6,883 bases of DNA from Candidatus Peribacteria bacterium (GCA_031288635.1 JAITQZ010000004.1:1-6883), one strand, 5' to 3'. Positions 1 through 5,950 are shown, counted from the stretch's first letter. Notes: generated by a model not told the origin, from the letters alone. Numbers and translations: made by a program.

Positions 1-96
1 CTGAAAATTATTGATCTTTTGGGACTATCGCCCCAAAATCTCGTAAAAATAGCTCAGTTAGAAAGAGCTTGACCTATTCAGGAACCTTTGTTCTAA
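1..96 (+). CDS. C-terminal tail of an unidentified protein (5' end outside window)
   Basis: The first frame is open from base 1 to a TAA at 94-96 and gives 31 residues ending in IQEPLF. It is open only if the TGA at 70-72 is read as glycine (context RAGPI), as in the other genes here. The tail is too short to assign a family. It lies 115 bp before the next start, and a strong promoter sits in the gap, so it probably belongs to a separate upstream transcription unit. The chance of a 31-codon open frame is not small in AT-rich DNA, so the call rests mainly on frame continuity and protein-like composition. Confidence 0.55.
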
Positions 97-104
97 TTTT
101 TTTT
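82..104 (+). terminator. Weak candidate terminator (short stem plus T8)
   Basis: GAAC (82-85) and GTTC (90-93) can form a 4-bp stem over a CTTT loop. After AA this is followed by eight T residues (97-104). The stem overlaps the last codons of the upstream gene. The T-run at the gene end just before a strong promoter fits a terminator, but the stem is short and AT-rich DNA produces such T-runs by chance. Confidence 0.3.
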
Positions 105-135
105 CTTGGACAGCAGTGAAAATCCCCTAGAAAAA

Positions 136-164
136 TTGACAAATAGTCTTCTTTTGAGTATACT
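136..164 (+). promoter_or_regulatory. Sigma-70-type promoter for the DUF1846 operon
   Basis: A perfect -35 box TTGACA (136-141) is separated by exactly 17 bp from TATACT (159-164), which matches the -10 consensus at five of six positions. Transcription would start near 170-172, leaving a leader of about 40 nt before the ATG at 212. It sits in the gap between an upstream gene end and the first gene of a same-strand operon, which is where a promoter is expected. Confidence 0.75.
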
Positions 165-211
165 TAAAACAACTCTAATTAGCTTTTTATAAACATAAAT
201 AAAAAATCACT

Positions 212-1189
212 ATGACCACCTCTACCTTTGACTATCAGAATTATTTGAGAATTTTGGGGGAACAAATCCAAGATAAACTTAGCGAGTCCTCGAAACTCTA
301 TCTGGAGATTACGGGAAATCTCGTAGACCAGGGGAATATTACTGAATTGCTGCCTGCATTTGAGGCGGATACCTATAAAAAAGCGTTTGCTCCGTATAAA
401 TATGAGATGGATATTCTTTTTTGTATCAAGGCTCAGGATATTATTGATAATGTACCTACGGGAGATGATGAGAGGCCATTTTGTGACTTTCTGGAGATTT
501 ATCTGAAAAAAGTGGAAAATAATTTTGGAGTTAAACCACATATTGTGATAAATCTGATTGATATTGAAAATATGTACGATGTCGTTTTCAGCTTTGAAAC
601 GCATTTTCAAAAGTTGGGGTATAGAGTTTGGGAAAAATATAAAATTAGAGCATATTCTCATGATATTTCTCAGGTGTTGTCGGAGGATGGATTTGGAAAT
701 GATGACCATATCCCTGCTACCAAAAAGCTGAATCTCATTGCAGGGCTTACTCCAGAGTGTGGAAAATTGACGGTTGCTATTGCTCAAATCTATTTAGACC
801 AAGAAATTGGAATTGAAGCTGACTATGCAAAACTGGATATTTTACCGAATTATATTGAAAGCCCTGCGAGTCCGCTCAATATTATGGCGAGAGCTCAATA
901 TTTGGAAAAAGCGTATGAAGAAGAATTTGACTCTTTATTGACACAAAAAGACCTGTATGAGAGAGGGCTGGAAAAACACGCCTTTCTCCAGAAAGTATTT
1001 AAGCTCTTGGGAAAGGAGGTGCCAGAACTGATTTCTGATTATGTTTTTGGGCAGATTGCTATTGCGTGAATGGATGCAACTGCACTTCGTGAGACTGCAA
1101 AAACGTATGTGCAGCAGCTGATGAGTGCTACCAATAATGAAGAACTAAAGTCAGCATTGGAAAAACTTTTAGAAGAAGTAGAGGCATAA
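212..1189 (+). CDS. DUF1846/UPF0371 family protein, short form
   Basis: A 325-residue protein that resembles the N-terminal part of the DUF1846 (UPF0371) family, whose function is unsettled. Family-like segments occur in order: SKLYLEITGNL (about 27-37), a hydrophobic DILFCIKAQDI (67-77), LSEDGFGNDDHI (156-167, usually V-SDEG-GKN--I), GLTPECGK (178-185, where the family usually has a glycine-rich GPGSGK) and DYAKLDILPNY (204-214, compare GYAKFETFPVW). The ATG at 212 is the only plausible start because an in-frame TAA lies at 200-202. The TGA at 1067-1069 (residue 286) is read as glycine and the frame continues to TAA at 1187. Full family members are about 490-500 residues, so most of the C-terminal domain is absent. 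First gene of a three-gene operon. The family call is from memory of its motifs and was not searched. Confidence 0.7.
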
Positions 1190-1229
1190 CCTCTCTTGCA
1201 AACTGGTGATAAAACTGTATACTTTTGGT

Positions 1230-1832
1230 ATGAAGAAACATTTTTGTACTATTTTTCTTTTTTCTGTGAGCTGCTTTTGGGGGTCTGCTTTTGGCTATTT
1301 AGAAGATAAAGTGTATTGTAAATTCGAAGGGGAACAGTTAACGCTTTACGTAAAAAAGGAAGAAGGACTGACCAAGTGTGCCACCTATCTCAAGAGTTTG
1401 GAGCAACTTATCCAGCAGACGTATGATGAAATTTTGTTAACTATGCAATATCTCTATTCAGAGGAAGATGTCTTTTATCGAAAAGGGGTGTTTGAGGAAA
1501 AAAAGGAGGTGTTTCTAAATCTGTATCTTTACAAGACGAAATTGCTGGATGCTCTTGCCTCTTTTGAAGCTAAATTTTTTGCACTGTATCAGACGTATCT
1601 TACTCGTTCTTTGACTCCGTATGGAGAGACGCTACAGAAAATTCAGGACAGACTTTTACAAGAGACTCAAAAAAATCCTGAGGATAGAAAGATGCGTTCG
1701 CTCTACCAAGGGATTAGTGAGCAGGTAGAGGTTGTACGGAAACTGCTCAATGCTACTACGCTGGACGAAATTATGGAATATTTACCAGCTTATCTTTATT
1801 TCAAACAATCTCTGCAATGAAAATCGGCGTAA
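1230..1832 (+). CDS. Secreted alpha-helical protein of unknown function
   Basis: I do not recognise this family. The N-terminus (MKK, then a hydrophobic stretch to about residue 20) is a Sec signal peptide with likely cleavage after AFG (20-22). SVSC does not match a lipobox. The mature part has two cysteines (C30, C50) that could form a disulfide, followed by long charged helical segments rich in Leu, Glu, Lys and Tyr. I chose ATG 1230 over the in-frame GTG at 1206 because it places the signal peptide at the N-terminus. Two codons, CGA (residue 84) and CGG (170), would be Trp. The frame meets TGA at 1818-1820. Read as glycine, the protein gains G-K-S-A and ends at TAA 1830-1832, giving 200 residues and overlapping the next gene by 16 bp. 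It lies 40 bp after the DUF1846 gene, so it is probably co-transcribed. Confidence 0.75.
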
Positions 1833-2614
1833 TCAGTAATGGAAATGCTACTCTGGCTCTTTGGAAAGTCTTAACGAAGTATGATAATGAGTATTTGGTG
1901 TATCACGACCAGCTTCATTTTCCTTTTGGAGAGAGGGATTTTTTGTTTGTGGTGGAGGAGATAAAAAAAGCGGTTTGATTTTTGGTAGGACAGGGTGCGG
2001 AGGCGGTAATTGTTGATCCGATTTATGAGGTAGCAGTACGTAGTGAGATGTTACTGCCCATATTTCAAACCTATCTTAGTGAGTATGCTTTTCTGCATTC
2101 ATTGGTTGGAAAAATCTGATTGCTGACGGATTTTGGTAGCTGTGATGCTGTTCAAGGTCTTGTTGCCGACTTCGCGAAAGCATATCACCCCACCGAAAGC
2201 CAGATGAACATCAAAAAATTCAGCTTTCCATTCCAGTATCGAGTAAAAGCTGCGAAAGCTTGGTCTGCTGGTATCGCTGATTTAGGGGTGCACAATCCAT
2301 ATTTGATTAGGACACTGAAAAATGATTTGAGATATTTTAAGGACGCGAATGTGGATACGCTCGTGCCAATGCATTATCATTATTTCCGTATGCAGAGGAC
2401 GATAAAAGGGTTTTTCAATTTTCATCAGACGAGGTTTCACGATTTGGGTGTAGTGGAGGAGTGTTTTAGAAAGCTGATAGAGCAAAAGGAGTCGTCCCCG
2501 TATGGAGTGCAGGTGTGGACAAATCAGTCTCCTCATTTTCTCCTTAGAGAAAAAGAGCTGGTGTGGCTCTTGGAAAGGGGAAAACGTGTAAAGATGCAAG
2601 TAGAGAGGATTTAG
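1817..2614 (+). CDS. Glutamate-racemase-fold (MurI-like) protein lacking catalytic cysteines
   Basis: Reading TGA at 1976-1978 (residue 54) and 2117-2119 (residue 101) as glycine gives one 265-residue protein, the usual MurI length. MurI landmarks align: MKIGVISNG (compare IGVFDSGVGG), FPFGER at 35-40 (compare VPYGTR), GAEAVIV at 60-66 (compare VKALVIA), GKIGLLTD at 98-105 (compare RVGVIGT, with the second Gly a TGA codon) and DTLVPMHYHYF at 180-190 (compare DTLVLGCTHYP). Yet the first catalytic Cys (ACNT) aligns with D67, the second (GCTHYP) with H186, and the DSG aspartate with S7. MurI makes D-glutamate for peptidoglycan by cysteine acid-base catalysis, so this copy should not be a classical racemase. 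CGA at residue 142 would be Trp. ATG 1817 lies inside the end of the previous gene, suggesting translational coupling. The stop is TAG. Confidence 0.75.
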
Positions 2615-2820
2615 GTGGCAGGACGGAAAGTTTGATGAGTATTGATGGTTTGTCCTGCATAAGCGTGTTCTTTATCTGAAGTATCCACTAATGCACTAAT
2701 ATATTTTTCTACATCTTCATCTGTAGGATTTTTATTATCTGTATTGATAGTTAGAGAAATTCTAAAGCACTCAAAAATATTGGATGGCAATTTTTCTTTG
2801 AAAGTTTTTGTAGCATTCAT
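2611..2820 (-). CDS. Small protein of unknown function (69 aa)
   Basis: No family recognised. The product is 69 residues, starting MNATKTFKEK, with a central acidic segment (NPTDEDVEKYISAL, roughly 32-45) that looks helical. It contains no TGA, CGA or CGG codon and reads the same in any code. The start ATG (2820-2818) has no visible ribosome binding site. It lies 24 bp after the stop of the neighbouring minus-strand gene, which suggests one small operon. Its TAA (2613-2611) overlaps the TAG of the convergent racemase-like gene (2612-2614). It is more AT-rich than the flanking genes, which would fit recent acquisition. Confidence 0.55.
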   Translation of the reverse strand: MNATKTFKEKLPSNIFECFRISLTINTDNKNPTDEDVEKYISALVDTSDKEHAYAGQTINTHQTFRPAT

Positions 2821-2844
2821 TATTATTGAGTAATATAAATAAAG

Positions 2845-3162
2845 TTATGCTCGTAATCCATTACGAATAGCAGGAACAAAGTTATTGAGAACTAATTTAT
2901 TATAATTACTAGTATCCCTTTTATAAAGTTCATATTTAATTGCATCACCTCCAGCATCATCTAATATTTTTTTGTCGTTTTGTATTCCTTCACTAACGTT
3001 ATTTGCTAAATCACTAAGTTCTCGTGGATTCATCTTATCAATCTCTTTTCTCATTTGTTCTGTATCTTTGGGAGATACGTTTTGAGTTTCTTTGATAAGA
3101 CGGTCCAACTTAGTATTTGGATTTTCTGGATTGATATATATATAGTCAAGGGAATATGACAT
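2845..3162 (-). CDS. Small hydrophilic protein of unknown function (105 aa)
   Basis: No family recognised. The product is 105 residues, soluble and charged: an N-terminal part rich in Tyr, Asn and Pro (MSYSLDYIYINPENPN), a helical Lys/Glu region around 20-50, then an acidic middle (about 60-75). No signal peptide or membrane segment is seen. ATG 3162-3160 is the first start after an in-frame TAA at 3180-3178. CGA codons at residues 47 and 104 become Trp under the Absconditabacterales code, so the product would end GLWA. It is the first gene of a two-gene minus-strand unit with the 69-aa gene, divergent from uppS. A hypothetical accessory gene is the safest label. Confidence 0.6.
   Translation of the reverse strand: MSYSLDYIYINPENPNTKLDRLIKETQNVSPKDTEQMRKEIDKMNPRELSDLANNVSEGIQNDKKILDDAGGDAIKYELYKRDTSNYNKLVLNNFVPAIRNGLRA
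2851..2866. repeat. 16-bp palindrome at the end of the 105-aa gene
   Basis: TCGTAAT (2851-2857) and ATTACGA (2860-2866) are perfect inverted copies separated by CC. As RNA this would form a 6-bp stem with a 4-nt loop. It lies within the last codons of the minus-strand 105-aa gene, just before its stop, and upstream of the 69-aa gene. It might act as an intra-operon hairpin, or it may be chance. Confidence 0.4.
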
Positions 3163-3176
3163 TTTTAACGATTTAA

Positions 3177-3205
3177 TTTATATAGTCTATGCCTAAGCTT
3201 TCTAA
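3177..3205 (-). promoter_or_regulatory. Weak candidate promoter for the minus-strand small genes
   Basis: On the minus strand TTAGAA (3205-3200) is followed after 17 bp by TATAAA (3182-3177). The -10 is good but the -35 matches only three of six positions. The inferred start of transcription would lie only about 8 nt before the ATG at 3162, implying an almost leaderless message. In DNA this AT-rich, matches like this are common. Confidence 0.3.
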
Positions 3206-3222
3206 CTTTTTTTGGTAGTTTG

Positions 3223-3247
3223 TTAGCATCAAATGAAAAAATGCTAA
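3223..3247. repeat. Inverted repeat in the divergent intergenic region
   Basis: TTAGCAT (3223-3229) and ATGCTAA (3241-3247) are perfect 7-bp inverted copies around an 11-bp A-rich centre. The repeat lies between the divergent 105-aa gene and uppS, upstream of both candidate promoters. The position suits an operator for a dimeric regulator. It is not a good terminator because the stem is AT-rich and no adjacent gene ends there. Confidence 0.4.
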
Positions 3248-3289
3248 AAAATCGGATTTTCTAGCGGAATTTTACTACTATCTTTTTAT

Positions 3290-3317
3290 TTGAAAATCAT
3301 CTTCATTTCCATATAAG
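3290..3317 (+). promoter_or_regulatory. Candidate promoter for uppS
   Basis: TTGAAA (3290-3295) and TATAAG (3312-3317) are separated by 16 bp. The -35 matches four of six consensus positions and the -10 five of six. The start of transcription would fall near 3324, giving a leader of about 25 nt before the ATG at 3349. No Shine-Dalgarno sequence is visible in that leader. Confidence 0.5.
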
Positions 3318-3348
3318 TATGTCTTAACATTTTATTTCTCTCTTCCCA

Positions 3349-4032
3349 ATGCACATTTGAATTATCATCGACGGAAACCGCAGACGAGCTGCACAAAGAA
3401 ATCTCTCTCCCCGAGAAGGACACCTCACAGGAGCCGAAACCCTCAAAACCGCTGTACAACTCGTCTTTAATAGAGGCATTAAAACGCTGACCGTCTATGG
3501 CTTCTCCACAGAAAACCGAAAAAGAAGTCAGCCAGAAGTGGACGCTCTCCTCCAAATCTTCACCGACTACCTCATCGAAATGAACGAAAAACTCAAAAAT
3601 GAAGACATAAAGGTCAACATTTTGGGAAACATCAGCGATTTCCCTCCTGCTCTCCATCAAGCAATCCTCAACATCCAAGAAAACACCAAAAACAAGACTG
3701 CCCACACTTTCAACCTCTGCCTAAATTACGGTGGAAGGGCAGACCTCGTCCACGCATTCCAATCTCTCGCACAACAAGTACAACAAGGGAAACTGCAACC
3801 CACCGACATTGATGAAAAACTGATTTCTCACCAGCTCTCTACCGTCGGACAAGACGACCCTGACCTCATTATCAGAACAAGTGGAGAACAAAGACTCAGC
3901 GGATTTCTCACACGACAAAGTAGCTACTCCGAATTACTCTTTATTGATACCTTCCGACCAGATTTCGATGAAGCTATACTAGACAAATGCTTAGCCGAAT
4001 ACGAAAAAAGAACAAGAAGATTTGGTAGATAA
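3349..4032 (+). CDS. uppS: Isoprenyl transferase, undecaprenyl diphosphate synthase
   Basis: Condenses isopentenyl diphosphate with a farnesyl-type primer to make the C55 lipid carrier for envelope glycans (cytoplasmic, cis-prenyltransferase family). The 227-residue product has the whole family pattern: IIIDGNRRWA (5-14, catalytic Asp at 8), GHLTGAE (24-30), YGFSTENWKR (50-59), LNYGGRADLV, then RTSGEQRLSGFLTWQSSYSE ending near residue 194, TFWPDFDE (201-208) and a C-terminal RRFG. This holds only with TGA at 3358-3360 (residue 4) as Gly and CGA as Trp at residues 13, 57, 189 and 203. A fifth CGA at residue 22 lies at a variable position. The ATG at 3349 is the first after an in-frame TAA at 3325-3327. 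First gene of an apparent two-gene operon with the glycosyltransferase downstream. Confidence 0.95.
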
Positions 4033-4066
4033 ACGCTTGCAGTTTTATAAAGTTTCTATATACTTC

Positions 4067-4082
4067 AGAAGATTTATCTTCT
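4067..4082 (+). promoter_or_regulatory. Small hairpin just before the GT4 gene
   Basis: AGAAGA (4067-4072) and TCTTCT (4077-4082) form a perfect 6-bp stem over a TTTA tetraloop. It ends 8 nt before the chosen ATG at 4091, in the 58-bp gap after uppS. A stem there could modulate initiation or protect an mRNA end. It may also be chance. Confidence 0.4.
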
Positions 4083-4090
4083 CACAACCT

Positions 4091-5170
4091 ATGAGCTACC
4101 TCGGCATCTTTCTGACCACACTATTGCTCGCTTGGGCAGGGCTCTTGCTTTTCAAAAAGCGGAAAATTCTGGATAAACTTGGGAACGACCTCAAAAATAC
4201 CAGAAAACCCGTACCCACCTTGCAAGGAATTTTCGTGTACTTCATCGCACTTATCATCCTTGCACTTTTCCACCCAACCTTTTTCTTCTCTCCACTTGTT
4301 CAAGGATTTCTCGTTGGGGGGACACTCATCATCCTCGTCGAACTCCTCGCAGAGCTAGAATATATGGGCAGAATTCACCGAAAAATCCCTCCACGACTCA
4401 GATTTCTCGTCCATTTGCTTGCAGCAGGTATCGCATTACGAATGAGCGGAGTTTCCAACTATGAACTGTTGCTTTTCGGGGACATTTTTATCTTACCAAA
4501 TCGACTCCTCTATCTCGCTTTCGCCATTCGAGCGGTCTTTGTCATCAACGCAGTAAATCGGATTGACGGCATTTATGCTCAAGGAAACGGAATTTTAACC
4601 ATCTGATTGTTTACCATTTTTGCCCTCATCCAATGGGTCGTCTTCAAATCCTACACCGTTTTTCCTCCCGAATGGCTAGAAACGCTCCTTCTCGTAAAAG
4701 AGCTCGCACTAATGCTCGCCCTGATTTCTCTCGTATATACCGCTATCGAATACAAACCATTGGGACTCATCCGCGATGTAGGAACGATGTTTTTAGCATT
4801 TGGATTAGCCTATCTCTCTGTCATAGGAGGAACAAAAATCTGAACGGTCGTTGTAGCACTATCCCTCGTCATTTTCGATGCACTACGAGTAGGATTGTAT
4901 AGAATTTTTATCGCAAAAAAATCTCCTATGAAAGGAGACTATACTCACCTGCACCATCGCTTGCTCGGACTCGGACGAAGCAGAGGAGAAGTAAGAGCAT
5001 TCGTACGAATTTTCTCTATAGTAATGATGTTATTAATGCTAATGCAAGGGACCAATAGACTCCACAAACTCATCCTCTTCGTTCTAATGGCCCTCCTCTT
5101 TTTCGGCATCAATGCGTACCTATTCCTCTACAAAAAACTCCCCTACGGTCTCCCAGAAAAAAAAGAATAA
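4091..5170 (+). CDS. Glycosyltransferase family 4 membrane protein (WecA/TagO/MraY-like)
   Basis: A 359-residue, very hydrophobic protein with roughly ten membrane segments. Family members move a sugar-1-phosphate from a UDP-sugar to undecaprenyl phosphate. Visible motifs: KILDKLGNDLKNTRKPVPTLQG near the N-terminus (from residue 25), NAVNWIDGI (153-161), a FDALWVGLYR segment (near 262-271) and THLHHRLLGLGW (285-296). TGA at 4604-4606 (residue 172) and 4841-4843 (251) are read as Gly. CGA/CGG occurs at ten positions, including W157 in the NAVNWIDG motif and W296 in LGWS, where Trp is common in the family. Two family features are altered: the usual DD pair aligns with A87-E88, and the second Asp of DGxDG is Y162. 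ATG 4091 was preferred to the in-frame TTG at 4022, which would overlap uppS. Sugar specificity cannot be told. Confidence 0.85.
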
Positions 5171-5179
5171 CATCCTACA

Positions 5180-5224
5180 CCCCCTCTCTACACCCCCTTT
5201 CGTAAAGGGGGAAAGGGGGATTTT
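5180..5224 (+). repeat. Two-tier C/G hairpin, copy A, possible terminator of the uppS-GT4 operon
   Basis: CCCCCTTT (5193-5200) and AAAGGGGG (5204-5211) form a perfect 8-bp stem over CGT. An outer CCCCC (5180-5184) can pair with a second GGGGG (5215-5219), followed by ATTTT. It lies 10 bp after the TAA of the GT4 gene, so it may end the transcript, although the T-run is short. A related sequence at 5884-5950 suggests a dispersed palindromic repeat. The following 100 bp to 5333 are A-rich and hold nothing I recognise. Confidence 0.6.
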
Positions 5225-5333
5225 GAAAGAAATTTGAAAGAAAAACGCCCGTAATCTGGACAATAGCAAACGAAAAAAGAACAAAAAAAAGAAGAAGGAG
5301 AGATTCCTCAAGAAAAATAAGAATTTTCCAATA

Positions 5334-5579
5334 TTATTCCTTCTTACCAAGATAATCCAAAACCTCTTCTTTAGAAATCTCTGCCTACCTGAGAATAGAA
5401 AAGAGCGTTCATATTTTTATCTCTTTAGGTCAATGATTAGGAACTACTACTTGGTCATTTGAACGAGGACTATACCAAACCTCGTGAGATTTCTTATGTC
5501 ATCGCCTATCAAATTTACACCCGAAATGTTCCAAGACATTCTTAATATCTTTATATTTGAATGAGTTTCGTATAGGCAT
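5334..5579 (-). pseudogene. hicA: HicA-type mRNA interferase toxin, interrupted by an in-frame TAG
   Basis: HicA toxins are small double-stranded-RNA-binding-fold ribonucleases that cleave mRNA. Read from ATG 5579-5577, this gives 81 codons with the family pattern: YKDIKNVLEHFGCKF (9-23), the catalytic-region WGHKKSHEVWYSP (26-38, conserved His at 32) and VVVPNHGPKEIKIGTLFSIL (44-63). Three TGA codons are glycines (27, 50, 57). Those at 50 and 57 fall on the two family-conserved Gly of PNHG-KEIK-GTL. CGA codons 4 and 26 become Trp. Codon 65 (5387-5385) is TAG where the family usually has Gln (ILRQAGIS). The same frame continues with AEISKEEVLDYLGKKE to TAA 5336-5334. The product would be 64 residues without its last helices, so it is probably inactive unless TAG is suppressed. 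It follows hicB by 7 bp. Confidence 0.85.
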
Positions 5580-5586
5580 AATAAAG

Positions 5587-5850
5587 TTAGGCTAATTGTA
5601 AAGAGCTAGAAACAGAATAATTCAGAAAGAAATTAGTATACTGCAAAAGATGATTTTTTTTGGCATTCATAAGTCTATCTCTTTTCGCTTCTAAGAGATT
5701 TTTCATTACTTCAGGAGCGATTTTAATGGCTTCTTCCAAGGTCTCTGTTTCCAAAATGAACCCCGACACATCAGGACTACTTCAAAAATAGTATTTCTCT
5801 CCATCCTGCTCTAATTCTTCAATGATTATTCTAATAGTCTGTGGTGCTAT
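5587..5850 (-). CDS. hicB: HicB/DUF1902-like antitoxin, start codon unclear
   Basis: HicB antitoxins bind HicA and often repress their own operon. The frame ends in TAA 5589-5587 and reads upstream through a TGA (5784-5782, Gly) into TIRIIIEELEQDGEKYYFG, then SSPDVSGFILETETLEEAI, matching the partial RNase-H-like fold of HicB/DUF1902 proteins (SPDIPGLVLEADTLEE-type). No DNA-binding domain follows; the C-terminus is a helix plus a polar tail. No in-frame ATG, GTG or TTG lies in the expected N-terminal region: the frame opens at a TAG (5877-5875) and the first standard start is a GTG inside the domain (5769). ATA at 5850-5848 sits where ATG is expected, giving 87 residues. Either ATA is a rare start or the start was lost. 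Probably the partner of the damaged hicA just downstream. Confidence 0.65.
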
Positions 5851-5883
5851 TTGTTTATTGCTACAAAATAAAACCTAAATATT

Positions 5884-5950
5884 CACCCCTTTTCGTACTG
5901 CGTTCCATATTCACCGTGGGAAAGGGGAGATTTTCAAAAAAAATATTAAC
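5884..5950. repeat. C/G palindromic repeat, copy B
   Basis: CCCCTTT (5886-5892) and AAAGGGG (5921-5927) form a 7-bp stem around a 28-nt insert. The left edge (CACCCC, T-run, CGTA) and the right edge (GGGAAAGGGG, then ATTTT and an A-rich run) both match copy A at 5191-5230, while the centre differs. It lies immediately upstream of hicB, which may explain why hicB has no clear start or promoter. A dispersed intergenic repeat is the likeliest identity. Confidence 0.55.

Noticed and set aside
48..67. tRNA D-arm-like stretch (AGCTCAGTTAGAAAGAGC)
   Set aside because: No acceptor, anticodon or T arm can be folded around it, and it lies in a continuous reading frame that ends at 96.
179..787. Minus-strand 202-codon frame opposite the DUF1846 gene
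   Set aside because: Antisense shadow of a recognisable gene, with Ile/Phe/Asn-rich composition and no motifs.
2120..2614. Separate gene starting at TTG 2120
   Set aside because: It is the C-terminal part of the MurI-like protein; the preceding TGA is glycine within a conserved Gly context.
3538..4032. uppS as a 5'-truncated pseudogene starting at GTG 3538
   Set aside because: The upstream frame encodes the conserved N-terminus with the catalytic Asp; only the TGA at codon 4 made it look truncated.
4607..5170. GT4 gene as three broken pieces
   Set aside because: Both breaks are TGA codons in one continuous frame with continuous membrane topology and motifs on both sides.
5120..5350. Phe-rich 76-codon frame on the minus strand
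   Set aside because: Low-complexity antisense reading of an A-rich spacer and the C/G repeat; no start context or family pattern.
5222..5590. Long Lys-rich plus-strand open frame opposite hicA
   Set aside because: It is open mainly because TGA is not a stop; the minus strand carries clear HicA motifs, so this is a shadow.
5180..5950. CRISPR array suggested by the two C/G repeats
   Set aside because: Only two dissimilar copies 700 bp apart, no regular spacers and no cas genes.
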